A stretch of DNA of 55,922 bases. It comes from CAZNXJ01 sp964577115. Its GTDB lineage: Bacteria; Planctomycetota; Planctomycetia; Pirellulales; Pirellulaceae. Under the pieces are notes generated by a model. That model did not search any database. It was not told where the DNA came from and was given only the letters and a program-made list of their open reading frames with translations. How positions within the stretch are numbered: the first letter of the stretch is position 1; every line of letters begins with the position of its first letter. Position numbers and translations under genes: made by a program. Positions 32,585 to 41,796 of the stretch are shown here, one piece after another. The stretch is from NCBI GenBank assembly GCA_964577115.1, contig CAZNXJ010000033.1, positions 1-55,922 of the forward strand, in the 5' to 3' direction.

Positions 32585-34792
32585 TTAGACGCTGCCGTCC
32601 ACCGCCCGCACCACGACGTGATGGCCGCGGACCTCGACGACATAGATGGGCGTGTCAGGAGCAATGAAATCGCCCTCCGTGGTGACATCCACCACCTCGT
32701 CGCCGAAGCGAGCTTTGCCGGCAGGCGCAAGCCGCGTCAGCGCGCGGCCGGGTTTGTGCAACAGGTGCCGATAGTCGGCAATTGTTGCGCGCCGCTCGAC
32801 TTCGGGATCATCCGCCGACGGCGGAGTCAGTGCCAGATTTTTCAGGAGCGGAGCGCGATGCGCGTAGCGACTGACAACAAACAGCGCAGCTACAGCGCCG
32901 AAGAGTGCCGCGACGACTGTGAACAACGACCCGGGCAGTTGCTCCATCTGATACGAGTTCTGCGGCAATACGAACGTCTGGCTAGCGAGCACAATCGAAG
33001 CAATCACCATCAGTGCGCCGCCAATTCCAAAGACGCCGAACCCCGGGAGCAGAAAGATCTCGAGCATCACGCAAGCGATGCCGCCAACAAACAGGACGAC
33101 TTCGAGCCAATCGGCCGTGCCATTCAGGAACTGGGCCCAGAAGAACAGCAGGAAGCAGATCGCCGACAAAAAGCCGGCGACGCCAAGTCCGGGCGACGAA
33201 ACTTCGGTGATCAGAGCAAAAAACGCGACAAACAAGAGCGTGCGGCTAAACCAGCTCTTCGATGCCAGCTCTTCGATCCGCGAGATGAGCCAGCCTGCTT
33301 CCAGCGTCTCCGCCCCCTCGCGCACTTCATATTGCCGCAGCAGCTGCTGGAGATCGTCGGCCTGATAGTCGACCAGTTCGAGCTGCACGGCCTCGGCAGT
33401 GGTCAGCCCGTCGCGCGTCGCAATCTGAGCTCCCCGATTCCAACGGTCCGGCTCAGGCTGTTCCGCCGCTTCCTCCGCACTCATCAAACGCTGCTCGCCC
33501 GTCCCTTGCCGCTGGTAGCGATAGACCGGCAAGTCGCGATCGATCATTGCCATCAATAAGGACCACTCGCGCTGCTGCGCCTTGGCCACCTGCTGCACCG
33601 GCGCGCGCAAATCGACCAGCTCTTCGGCTCGCAGGAACCGTTCGCCCGGTCCCCCCAACCGCGCCCCCTCGCTCATCGCCAAATCATCGCATGCCAGCGC
33701 AATGAGCGCTGCATCCGAGCGCGCGTGGCCGACGACCCAGGCGCACGTACGCGCTTCGGTGCGGTCCAAGCCCGCGAGATAATGGGCCAGTCGCAAGCTA
33801 TCCGCCGGCGAACCGCCGGGGCTATCGAGGCGCAGTACGACGAGTATTCCCGTTCCACGTCGGAGACGGTCTTCGAGTAGTCGGATGATGCGCGTAATCT
33901 GTTCAGAATTCACGCGTCCGGTCAAGTCGACGCGGACGACGGTCCAGCCTTCCTGAACGGGTGAGCTTTCCAGGAGGGCCGATGCCGGTACACCGAGCTC
34001 GCGGGCGAGCGCTTCGCGCGAGTTAGCAAGCTGGCTGGCGAAGCCATACTGGAGCCGCAACTGCCGGCCCGTGAAGTTCGCGAGATCGCCCCGGCCGACA
34101 ATCGTTTCGACCTTCGACACCGTCCCCTGCGCTTGTAGTTCTGCCAGCTCCTCGCCCGTCACATAATTGACGCCGCCATCCAGCGTCTCGACGCGCATGA
34201 CTTCCAGGTCCCGGTCGAGCATGCCGAGCGCAACAGCGGCGGGTACCGTCCGCCGCAACTCGGCCACTCGCGCATACGTGTCACGCATGACCCCGTCGAC
34301 GAACTGCTCGCCTTGCCCCGCCGCGCCAAGCTCAGCGTCCTCGGCGACGGCAATCTCTTCACAGGCGAGCACCGGCAGGACCGCGTGGCCGACGACCGAA
34401 CGAGGCAAATAGGCGATCGTACGCACGCGGCTCATGCGTTCGCTGGCGAGAAAACGGGCAAGCGACATGGCACGCTCGAACTGGCTGCCCTCGGCCGATT
34501 GCCCTTCCGGCGCGGCAAACTCAAGCACAAAAATCGGCCGTTCGCCTCCGGGTGGCAGCTCAGCCAGACGCTTCTCGAGCTGACTGCGCAGCGTCAGGTC
34601 GACGTCGTCTTGCAGGGGAAGCGGCACCTCAAAGAGATAAGCCTGCCGCGCGGTTCGCGCCGGTGGCTCCGCCGGCTGCTGGCTCATCGCGATGCACGGC
34701 TCGAGCGTCAGGAGCATCATGGCCACGAACCCCAGCATTCGGCGCCAGGTCCCTGCCGCGGCTCGAGCATTCATGCGATTTTGTGGTGCCAT
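32585..34792 (-). CDS. long NfeD protein with tandem ClpP-like domains
   Basis: 735 residues: signal-like segment (MLGFVAMMLLTLEPCIA), a ClpP-fold region (about 88-165), a second ClpP-fold region (about 316-405), four hydrophobic helices (about 495-635) and a C-terminal OB-fold NfeD domain (about 665-735). The second ClpP domain has DSPGGSPADSL and a candidate Ser359 in GHARSDAALIALACDD with Lys404 further on, consistent with a Ser-Lys protease. The first has Gly135 at the Ser position and is probably inactive. An alternative start is ATG at 34774. First gene of the microdomain operon. Confidence 0.85.
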   Translation of the reverse strand: MAPQNRMNARAAAGTWRRMLGFVAMMLLTLEPCIAMSQQPAEPPARTARQAYLFEVPLPLQDDVDLTLRSQLEKRLAELPPGGERPIFVLEFAAPEGQSAEGSQFERAMSLARFLASERMSRVRTIAYLPRSVVGHAVLPVLACEEIAVAEDAELGAAGQGEQFVDGVMRDTYARVAELRRTVPAAVALGMLDRDLEVMRVETLDGGVNYVTGEELAELQAQGTVSKVETIVGRGDLANFTGRQLRLQYGFASQLANSREALARELGVPASALLESSPVQEGWTVVRVDLTGRVNSEQITRIIRLLEDRLRRGTGILVVLRLDSPGGSPADSLRLAHYLAGLDRTEARTCAWVVGHARSDAALIALACDDLAMSEGARLGGPGERFLRAEELVDLRAPVQQVAKAQQREWSLLMAMIDRDLPVYRYQRQGTGEQRLMSAEEAAEQPEPDRWNRGAQIATRDGLTTAEAVQLELVDYQADDLQQLLRQYEVREGAETLEAGWLISRIEELASKSWFSRTLLFVAFFALITEVSSPGLGVAGFLSAICFLLFFWAQFLNGTADWLEVVLFVGGIACVMLEIFLLPGFGVFGIGGALMVIASIVLASQTFVLPQNSYQMEQLPGSLFTVVAALFGAVAALFVVSRYAHRAPLLKNLALTPPSADDPEVERRATIADYRHLLHKPGRALTRLAPAGKARFGDEVVDVTTEGDFIAPDTPIYVVEVRGHHVVVRAVDGSV

Positions 34793-34873
34793 CGCAGGTG
34801 TCTTCGGTCGACTGTCTTCAATCTTCGGAACGGCTCACCGCAAAAGTGACGCCCGTCGCCCGAAACCTTTCCG

Positions 34874-34879
34874 ATTATA
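34874..34879 (-). promoter_or_regulatory. candidate -10 element for the NfeD-FloA operon
   Basis: A perfect TATAAT on the minus strand about 80 nt upstream of the long NfeD start. The expected -35 position reads TTCCCG/TCCCGC, a poor match. Confidence 0.35.
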
Positions 34880-35020
34880 GGGACGGTGCAGCCCAGCGGG
34901 AACCTGCGCGGCTCACTCACCGCGGAATCGGCGAAGACAGCCAAGGTGGCAAAGGCAGTGAATCCAGAGGCAATGCCGGTTATATGTGTCCATGTCAGTT
35001 GTATGGAGGGTGCAAGAAAC

Positions 35021-35055
35021 AGAAGGTTCGGGGTTTGGAGTTCAGGGTTTAGGCT
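35021..35055. repeat. GTTCAGGG / GTTTAGG degenerate repeat
   Basis: Imperfect units GGTTCGGGGTTTGGAG and TTCAGGGTTTAGG. The same sequence family occurs at 24798-24937 and 46174-46198. A partly complementary array (CCCCGAATCCGATTCCCC and following) lies at 35167-35195. Confidence 0.45.
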
Positions 35056-35321
35056 GCGGAAGTCAAAGACATTGAGTTCGGGAGGGCCGAAGGCAGTAAC
35101 CCTTCCAACGTGCGCCGGAAGGTTCTATGCCGCCAACAGCCAGCCCTCTCGCTGCCCGCATCCGCCCGAATCCCCGAATCCGATTCCCCTAAACCGCTCT
35201 TCGCCTCGCGCCATGACCTTGCTAGAATCCCGGCCCGCGCAGGATGGCGGGAAGGCACTGCTGCGCCCGGCGAGCAGTTGCTTGTTGTAAGAGGGATCTT
35301 CGCAGCAAAGAGACAATCGTC

Positions 35322-36425
35322 ATGAGATACCGCTGCTGGTCGGTAGCCGTGTGGGGCCTGGTTGTCGGCCTGCTTTCTCTTCAAGTCGCAGCCCAGACGC
35401 CCGCTCCGCGTCGCCCGACTTCGCCGCAAGCAGCGCCCGCTCGCCAATCTGGCCAGCAGCAGGGCACTCCGCGTGTGGCGACTCGCCAGCAGCAGCCCGC
35501 CGCTCAGCAAGCGACGGACAATCCGCGCACCGCGCGCACTCCGCAAAACGCCGGTACGCGGACACCGGTCGCGACGAACGAAGCTCCTGCCGCAAACGCG
35601 GAAGCCAACGCACCGAACATCGCCGACCTCCGGCCCAGTTGGTGGCCGCTCCCCGAAGCCCATCAGAAATACGTCGATGATGTGCTCGAATACTGGGAAT
35701 ACAGTTCGGCGAAGATCAATCGGTACGAATGCAAGTTCGCTCGTTATAACTACGACCCGGCCATCCTTCCTCTGCCCCCGGGCGCAAAGGAGCTACAGCC
35801 GTGGCAATACACCGAAGGGGTGATCAAGTACATGGCGCCCGACAAGGCGATGTACAAGGCCGAAAAGATTCTCCGGTATCAGCGAGCGCAGCAAGAAGGC
35901 GAACAGGACGGATACCAGGAGCTTCCAATCGAGAAGTTCGGCGACCACTGGGTGTGTGACGGCAAATCGATCTTCGAGTTCAATCACGGGCAGAAGGAAC
36001 TACGGCAGATTCACCTGCCGCCCGAAGCGCAGGGCGAAGCGATCAGCAAAGGGCCGCTGCCGTTCCTGTTCCGTGCGAAAAAGAGTGAGATCCTGGACCG
36101 CTTCTGGATTCGCCCAGTGACGCCGGCCAACGTCGAGAACGAATACTGGCTCGAGGCCTGGCCGAAAACACAGGACGATGCAGCGCAATTCCGCGCCGTG
36201 CGCATCATCATTGACCGCGATGCGTACCTGCCCAAGGCACTGATTTTGATGAGCCGCACGGAGGCGTACGAGACGTTCCACTTTAACGACCCGAAGGTCA
36301 ATTTCTCGCTGGCCGATCACCTGCTCGGCCCCTGGCGGCGTGATTTCTACGAACCCGCAACGCCCAAGGGCTGGCAGAAAATCGTCGAACGGTTCGAGCC
36401 GCGACAGCAGCCGCAGCCTCAATAG
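35322..36425 (+). CDS. TIGR03009-family secreted planctomycete protein
   Basis: 367 residues. Signal peptide MRYRCWSVAVWGLVVGLLSL and more, a Gln/Pro/Ala-rich linker to about residue 105, then a conserved domain (WEYSSAKINRYECKFARYNY, KYMAPDKAMYKAEK, WVCDGKSIFEFNHGQKELRQ) that matches the planctomycete family TIGR03009. The fold recalls LolA-like outer-membrane lipoprotein carriers, which is inference. The ATG at 35322 is chosen for the signal peptide; an in-frame ATG at 35244 adds 26 unlikely residues. Confidence 0.82.
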   Translation: MRYRCWSVAVWGLVVGLLSLQVAAQTPAPRRPTSPQAAPARQSGQQQGTPRVATRQQQPAAQQATDNPRTARTPQNAGTRTPVATNEAPAANAEANAPNIADLRPSWWPLPEAHQKYVDDVLEYWEYSSAKINRYECKFARYNYDPAILPLPPGAKELQPWQYTEGVIKYMAPDKAMYKAEKILRYQRAQQEGEQDGYQELPIEKFGDHWVCDGKSIFEFNHGQKELRQIHLPPEAQGEAISKGPLPFLFRAKKSEILDRFWIRPVTPANVENEYWLEAWPKTQDDAAQFRAVRIIIDRDAYLPKALILMSRTEAYETFHFNDPKVNFSLADHLLGPWRRDFYEPATPKGWQKIVERFEPRQQPQPQ

Positions 36426-36476
36426 CAGGTCGGCAGCACGTCCGATGCGGCGGCCGGGCTCGGGGCCTCGCGCCGC

Positions 36477-37091
36477 CTACGCGGATTGCTCGATAATTTG
36501 CCGGAAGCGTTCTTCCGACATGCCCAGCGCCTGCGGCAGCAGCTTGAGCTGTTCAAGCCGCTCGGGCGATATCCCGCCGCCGGCGCTGGCCACGAGGAAC
36601 GCACCGCGCACGATCCAATCTTTTTCTTCCTCGCTCCTTCGGTGCGCGATGATCTGCGCGTAGCGCGCGGCACTAGCGCCCGAACTGCGTGCCAGTTCGA
36701 CTTCGCGCTCGATCTGTTCGCGCGAGATTTCCTCGGCGGTCAGACGACGGTACACCTGCTGCACGGTGGCGATCTCGTCCTCATCCACGATGTCGTCGGC
36801 GATCATGGTCAGAACCATGACCCGTTTGACGTCGTTGGCGAATTGACGCATCTCCTCGCGGCGGTAATCCTCTTCGCGGAAATTCAGCGAATCGACGGTG
36901 AACTGTTGCCGGCAGCTCTGGCACTGAACATGTTCGCCGATGAGATCCAGCGGAATGACGGGAATGAAATACAGCGTCAGGAACCGCCGCACTCGCTTCT
37001 GCTGGTACATCTGCTGGCGTTTGCAGCCGGGACAGTAAAAGTCGCCGACCCCACGCTTATAGGTAATGTTCATTTCGCCAATGATGAGCAT
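36477..37091 (-). CDS. zinc-ribbon protein with TerB-like helical domain
   Basis: A 204-residue protein. The N-terminal zinc ribbon has CPGC (Cys20, Cys23) and CQSC (Cys57, Cys60) around a short hydrophobic segment (FLTLYFIPVIPLDLIG). The rest is helical and acidic with repeated DEDE-type turns (MIADDIVDEDEIATVQQVYR), reminiscent of the TerB tellurite-resistance fold. Function unknown. An alternative start is at 37073. It is 55 nt downstream of the next uncharacterised gene on the same strand, so the two may be co-transcribed. Confidence 0.65.
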   Translation of the reverse strand: MLIIGEMNITYKRGVGDFYCPGCKRQQMYQQKRVRRFLTLYFIPVIPLDLIGEHVQCQSCRQQFTVDSLNFREEDYRREEMRQFANDVKRVMVLTMIADDIVDEDEIATVQQVYRRLTAEEISREQIEREVELARSSGASAARYAQIIAHRRSEEEKDWIVRGAFLVASAGGGISPERLEQLKLLPQALGMSEERFRQIIEQSA

Positions 37092-37146
37092 GTATCGCCG
37101 TTCCTTTACAACAGGTCGCCGGCCTGAGGGGCTCAGCCGCCGACGC

Positions 37147-38013
37147 CTAGGAAAGCATGCGGTCGAGTGCGGCGAGCGCTACGTGCCATGCGGGGCGCGC
37201 CTCGAGCCACGTCTGCCACCAATCCAGGAGGACAGAGGCCGTCGCCGCCGAATTGTCGCCTCCCTGCCAGACCTCGACGGCACGCTGCAGTGCCGCTTCA
37301 TCGCAGCGAGTCAGCTCGACGTGCTCGCCCGCCGCAAGCGCCACCGGCATGAGTGCCAGTGCGGCCAGTTCGGGCAGCCGAGCGGCCGGGAGGTTTTCGC
37401 TGTACGCGGGCAGGTCCTGATTGAGCTGCGCGAGGAGCCACGCGAGCCGTACGACCTCGGGCAAATCGGCGTGCGGGTTCGCGAGAACTCCTTCGAACCG
37501 TACGGAATTATAGAGCAGATGCGCTGCCCCGCCGCCGCCCTGCACGGGATGTACGAGCACCACGTCGGCGCGCGGCACCAGCAGCCGCTCGTCGACACGT
37601 CCCATGATCTTCAGCAGCCCCGGCCCGCGTGCCTCCCATTGGTCGCGGAGCGGCCGAGCGCGCAGGATCAGCTCGTCGGCCAACTGCGGCCGAACGCGCC
37701 GCGCCGCCGCTTCGACCTGGCCGATAAGGCCCGCGATGCGTTCGGCGTCGATGCTGCCCGGATTGCTAAAACACTTCCGCAGCGCCAGCTCGGCCAGCTG
37801 CCGGTTGTTTTCGACTCCCGCGGAGAGTCCCAGCAGATGCCGCCAAAGTTGTGGTGCGCGATCGCCGTACAGGGCGAGCTGCCGCGCCAGTTCGGCCGCG
37901 GGAGCTTCGAGCTGCGTTTGCCAGGCGGGATCGGTAAGCGTCCGGCCGCGCCGCAGCAGGTCCGCGGCGTGCAGGGCGCTGGTCGATGTGCTGGCCAGCC
38001 AGCGCAGTTCCAT
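37147..38013 (-). CDS. uncharacterised alpha-helical protein
   Basis: 288 residues, Ala/Leu/Arg-rich and mostly helical, with no signal peptide or membrane segment. Features: ELRWLASTSTSALHAADLLR at the N-terminus and VVLVHPVQGGGGAAHLLYNS, a possible loop-containing segment, in the middle. No recognised family. The ATG at 38013 is chosen because the upstream extension to 38145 has different composition. Upstream neighbour of the zinc-ribbon/TerB-like gene. Confidence 0.55.
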   Translation of the reverse strand: MELRWLASTSTSALHAADLLRRGRTLTDPAWQTQLEAPAAELARQLALYGDRAPQLWRHLLGLSAGVENNRQLAELALRKCFSNPGSIDAERIAGLIGQVEAAARRVRPQLADELILRARPLRDQWEARGPGLLKIMGRVDERLLVPRADVVLVHPVQGGGGAAHLLYNSVRFEGVLANPHADLPEVVRLAWLLAQLNQDLPAYSENLPAARLPELAALALMPVALAAGEHVELTRCDEAALQRAVEVWQGGDNSAATASVLLDWWQTWLEARPAWHVALAALDRMLS

Positions 38014-38171
38014 GGCCGTCATCCTTGTCGAATGGAAAAAAGAAAGTGTCGCCCTTGGGGCACCCGAAAGGGAATCTGCCGCATGCGAACCGAAAAGGGC
38101 ATGAAACCGGGTGTTGGGCACGCTCGCTGCGGCTCCTCGCCGCACCGTCGCGAGAAAGCGGCGCGAGCGTG

Positions 38172-38200
38172 TTGACGATTTCGACTTGGATGGATCAAAT
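38172..38200 (+). promoter_or_regulatory. candidate sigma70 promoter of speA
   Basis: TTGACG (38172-38177), a 17-nt spacer, TCAAAT (38195-38200). Predicted start near 38207. Confidence 0.45.
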
Positions 38201-38246
38201 TAGCGCAGTCTGTTCTCAATGATTTGGCCCTCCCGCTGTTCGTAAG

Positions 38247-38319
38247 CCGCCCGGACGAACCCGCTCTCGCCGGGCGGTGCTGCTCTCTCACTGGCCGACG
38301 TCCTTTCTCGACGTCCGGC
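38247..38319 (+). promoter_or_regulatory. tandem hairpins in the speA leader
   Basis: Hairpin 1: a perfect 8-bp CCGCCCGG / CCGGGCGG with a 15-nt loop. Hairpin 2: GCCG-ACGTC / GACGT-C-CGGC, nine pairs with one bulge and a 7-nt loop. There is no T-tract right after either. Could be an mRNA-stability or regulatory element; no known riboswitch class recognised. Confidence 0.35.
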
Positions 38320-38403
38320 AAGCCATCGTTCGATCGTTTTGCTTTCCTTCCGCTTTTAGACCGCTTCGCTTTAGGACCATGATCCCTTAGGGGCGTTTGA
38401 GAA

Positions 38404-40335
38404 ATGCTGAAAACCTCGCTCGAGACCTGGACGACGGCAGACGCCGCGCAACTGTACGAAGTTCCTCGCTGGGGGAAAGGCTACTTTTCGATTAACTCGA
38501 GCGGCAACCTGATGGTCCACCCGACGCGCGAACCTCACCGCGGGATGGATCTCAAAGAATTAGTAGACCGGCTGCAATTGCGCGGCGTCGATCTGCCCGT
38601 GCTGATCCGCTTCAACGGCATCCTACAGGATCGCCTGCGCGAGATTCACGACGTATTCGCCGAAGTGATGCGCGAGAACGAATATACCGGGAAGTACTCG
38701 TGCGTCTATCCGATCAAAGTCAACCAGCAGCGCCAGGTGGTCGAGCAGATCGTCGAGAACGGGAAGCGATTCGGCTTCGGGCTCGAGGCCGGCAGCAAGC
38801 CTGAGCTGCTGGCGGTTGTGGCGATGTCGCACGAGGACATGCCGATCATCTGCAACGGGTTCAAGGACTGCGAGTTCATTGAAATGGCGATGCTCGCGCA
38901 GAAGATCGGCCGCCGCGTGATCCCGGTCATCGAGAAATACACCGAGCTCGATTTGATCCTCCATTACGCTGAGCGGGTTGGCGTGCGCCCGCTGATCGGC
39001 ATGCGCGTCAAGCTCGCGACGCGCGGCTCGGGTCGCTGGCAGCAATCGGGCGGCTACCGCTCAAAGTTCGGGCTCACCGTCACCGAGGTGCTCCGCGCCT
39101 TCGACGAGCTCGTGAAGCGCGACATGGTGGACTGTTTCAAGATGCTGCACTTCCATCTCGGCAGCCAGATTACTGACATCCGGCAGATCAAAGCGGCCGT
39201 GATGGAAGCAACGCGGGTTTACGCCGATTTGGCACAGCGCGGGGCGGGGCTCCAATACTTGAACGTCGGCGGCGGCCTGGGTGTCGACTACGACGGCTCG
39301 CAGACGAACTTTGAGTCGAGCGTCAATTACACGCTGCACGAATACGCCAACGCAGTGATCAATCACGTGATGACCGTTTGCGAAGACGCGGGCATCCCGC
39401 ACCCGAACATCATTTCGGAATGTGGGCGCGCGATCGTTGCGTACCACAGCGTGCTGGTCTTCGGCGTGTTGGGCGTCACGGGCCTGGGGACGACCGAGAA
39501 CGGTTCTCTGACGATCAACGAGGAGGAAGCGGCCCAGCCGCTGCTCGACCTGCACTACACCTACGAGAACCTCAGCGTTCGCAATCTGCTCGAGAGCTAC
39601 CACGACGCCCAGCAGGCGCTCGACATGGCGCTGAACCTGTTTACGCTCGGCCACATGCCGCTCGATCAGCGCGCCAAGGCGGAAAACCTGTTCTGGGCCA
39701 TCTGTCACAAGATTCGGCGGCTCGTCGACGACCTCGAATACACACCCGAGGAACTGGAGGGGCTCGATCGGCTGTTGTCGGATACCTACTTCTGTAACTT
39801 CTCCCTCTTTCAGTCGATGCCCGACAGCTGGGCGATTAAGCAGTTGTTCCCGGTCATGCCCATCCACCGGCTGAACGAGAAGCCGACTCGGCATGCGGTG
39901 ATCGGCGACATCACGTGCGACTCGGACGGCAAGATCGATCAGTTCATCGACCGCCGGGATGTGCGCCGCACGCTACCGCTGCATACGTACACGGGCGAAC
40001 CGTATTACCTGGGGGCGTTTCTGATCGGCGCTTACCAGGAGATTCTGGGCGACCTGCACAACCTGTTCGGCGACACGAACGCCGTGCATGTCGATATGAC
40101 GCCCGACGGCGAAGTGCTGCTGGAAACGGTCGTCAAAGGCGAGACGGTCAGCGAGGTGCTCGACTACGTGCAGTTCACGCGTGACGATCTGGTCGGGCGG
40201 CTCCAGACGGCCGTCGAGCAGGCGGTGCGCGCGGGACGGCTTAACCATGAAGAGGCCGGACGGTTCGTCAAGTTTTATGAAGATGGGCTGAACGGGTACA
40301 CGTATTTGGAGAAGCTCGAGCACCGCGACAGCTGA
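38404..40335 (+). CDS. speA: biosynthetic arginine decarboxylase
   Basis: A 643-residue PLP enzyme converting arginine to agmatine, the first step of the agmatine route to putrescine and spermidine. Fold type III decarboxylase: PLP-binding Lys105 in YPIKVNQQ, HFHLGSQI with the ring-stacking His, the GGGLGVDYDG loop and the C-terminal TCDSDGKIDQF with candidate catalytic Cys505. Length and motifs match SpeA rather than diaminopimelate decarboxylase. sufS begins about 80 nt downstream and may share the transcript. Confidence 0.95.
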   Translation: MLKTSLETWTTADAAQLYEVPRWGKGYFSINSSGNLMVHPTREPHRGMDLKELVDRLQLRGVDLPVLIRFNGILQDRLREIHDVFAEVMRENEYTGKYSCVYPIKVNQQRQVVEQIVENGKRFGFGLEAGSKPELLAVVAMSHEDMPIICNGFKDCEFIEMAMLAQKIGRRVIPVIEKYTELDLILHYAERVGVRPLIGMRVKLATRGSGRWQQSGGYRSKFGLTVTEVLRAFDELVKRDMVDCFKMLHFHLGSQITDIRQIKAAVMEATRVYADLAQRGAGLQYLNVGGGLGVDYDGSQTNFESSVNYTLHEYANAVINHVMTVCEDAGIPHPNIISECGRAIVAYHSVLVFGVLGVTGLGTTENGSLTINEEEAAQPLLDLHYTYENLSVRNLLESYHDAQQALDMALNLFTLGHMPLDQRAKAENLFWAICHKIRRLVDDLEYTPEELEGLDRLLSDTYFCNFSLFQSMPDSWAIKQLFPVMPIHRLNEKPTRHAVIGDITCDSDGKIDQFIDRRDVRRTLPLHTYTGEPYYLGAFLIGAYQEILGDLHNLFGDTNAVHVDMTPDGEVLLETVVKGETVSEVLDYVQFTRDDLVGRLQTAVEQAVRAGRLNHEEAGRFVKFYEDGLNGYTYLEKLEHRDS

Positions 40336-40413
40336 GTGGGCGGCCCTCGCCTCGGCAGGGCCCTGCCCGTACACTGGGATAAGGTACTGCCACGAGGGAC
40401 AAACAAAGTGACG

Positions 40414-41658
40414 ATGATGCTCCAGCCGCTCGATGCCGCGGCGTTGCGGGACGATTTTCCCATTTTGGCCACGCGGGTCCACGACAAGTACCCGCTCGTC
40501 TATTTCGACAACGCCGCTTCGACGCAGCGTCCACGCCAGGTACTGAACACGCTGGTGGACGTGTACGAGCGACGCTATGCGAACGTGCATCGCGGGATTC
40601 ATTACCTCAGCGAGCAAAGCACGGAACTGTTCGAAGCGGCGCGCGAGTCGGTCCAGCGTTTTATCCATGCGCGCCATGCGCACGAAGTGATCTTCACTTC
40701 CGGCACGACGGGCGGCATCAATCTTGTTGCGCGGAGCTGGGGTGAGTGGAAGCTGCGCGAAGGCGACGAGATCCTGCTGACCGAGATGGAACATCACTCG
40801 AACATTGTTCCTTGGCAGCAGGTGGCCGAGCGGACCGGGGCGCGCGTACGTTTTCTCCCAATCACCGATGACGGCAAATTGCGGCTCGACCTGCTCGACG
40901 AAATGCTGACTCCGCGCACGCGCATACTCGCAGTCGCCGCCGTTTCCAATGTGCTCGGCACGATCAATCCTGTCGCGCAGCTGATCGAACGAGCGCATGC
41001 GGTGGGTGCAGCCGTATTGGTGGATGCGGCGCAGAGCGTTCCGCACGAACCAATCGATGTGCAGACGCTGGGCGCCGACTTCGTCACCTTCAGCGGCCAT
41101 AAGATGCTCGGGCCATCCGGTGTGGGCGTGCTCTACGGCCGCGAAGAGCTGCTCGAGGCGATGCCGCCGTTCCTGGGCGGCGGCAGCATGATCCGCCGCG
41201 TGACGCTCGACGGCTTCGAACCAGCCGATCTGCCTTTCAAGTTCGAAGCCGGTACGCCCGCCATCGCCGAGGCGATTGCCCTGAGTGCGGCCATCGACTA
41301 TCTCGAGTCGGTGGGCATGGAGAAGATCGTGCAGCACGAGCAGATGCTGGTGCGGCGCTGCCATGAGATCATCGAGCAGCTAGGCGGGTTTACGATTTAT
41401 GGCCCGCCACCGCAGGAGAAGGGGGGGATCGTGAGCTTCAATCTGGCGGGCGCAGCGGCGCAGGACGTCTCCGAGCTGCTCGACCAGATGGGCGTCGCCA
41501 TCCGTGCCGGCCACCACTGTGCGATGCCTCTCCACAAACGACTCGGCGCCCCCTCAAGCGCCCGCGCGAGCTTCTACATCTACAACACGCTCGACGAAGT
41601 CGAACGATTCGGCGAAGCGCTCCGCGCCGTCAAACGGACGCTCACGCGTCAGAAATAG
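40414..41658 (+). CDS. sufS: cysteine desulfurase, SufS type
   Basis: A 414-residue PLP enzyme that takes sulfur from cysteine for Fe-S cluster assembly. Group II features: YFDNAASTQRP near the N-terminus, EMEHHSNIVPW, PLP Lys230 in FSGHKMLGPSG, and active-site Cys369 in RAGHHCAMPL, the short SufS-type loop. Candidate starts are GTG at 40408 (GAGGGA 8 nt upstream), ATG 40414 and ATG 40417; the frame is open back to 40336. No sufBCD or sufU is adjacent, which is unusual for sufS. Confidence 0.9.
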   Translation: MMLQPLDAAALRDDFPILATRVHDKYPLVYFDNAASTQRPRQVLNTLVDVYERRYANVHRGIHYLSEQSTELFEAARESVQRFIHARHAHEVIFTSGTTGGINLVARSWGEWKLREGDEILLTEMEHHSNIVPWQQVAERTGARVRFLPITDDGKLRLDLLDEMLTPRTRILAVAAVSNVLGTINPVAQLIERAHAVGAAVLVDAAQSVPHEPIDVQTLGADFVTFSGHKMLGPSGVGVLYGREELLEAMPPFLGGGSMIRRVTLDGFEPADLPFKFEAGTPAIAEAIALSAAIDYLESVGMEKIVQHEQMLVRRCHEIIEQLGGFTIYGPPPQEKGGIVSFNLAGAAAQDVSELLDQMGVAIRAGHHCAMPLHKRLGAPSSARASFYIYNTLDEVERFGEALRAVKRTLTRQK

Positions 41659-41796
41659 CCTCCGCATTTCGCCAAGCACATGTTGCGCGGTCCACGGCCG
41701 CTCGGCCGATTCTTCCACAGGATGTGCCGCGGCGCAGGCGAACAAGAACCGTACGTGCCGAACATCGCAGCGAAACGCAGGGCCTCGCAGGAACGT

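Larger units (their letters stand above)
34793..35321. other. 529-nt divergent region with repeat-like sequence
   Basis: It holds a candidate minus-strand -10 TATAAT (34879-34874) for the NfeD operon. A stretch near 34917-34972 (CGCGGAATCGGCGAAGACAG...) resembles low-complexity planctomycete intergenic sequence. A GTTCAGGG-type array is at 35021-35055, with a loosely complementary array at 35167-35195. No gene seen. Confidence 0.45.
38014..38403. other. speA upstream region with promoter and hairpin leader
   Basis: 390 nt between divergent genes. Candidate promoter at 38172-38200, then about 200 nt of leader with two stable hairpins (38247-38277 and 38294-38319), pyrimidine-rich stretches and a short spacer to speA. 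No coding gene seen. Confidence 0.5.

Noticed and set aside
39973..41364. 463-residue minus-strand ORF
   Set aside because: Overlaps both speA and sufS on the opposite strand; His/Arg-rich shadow.
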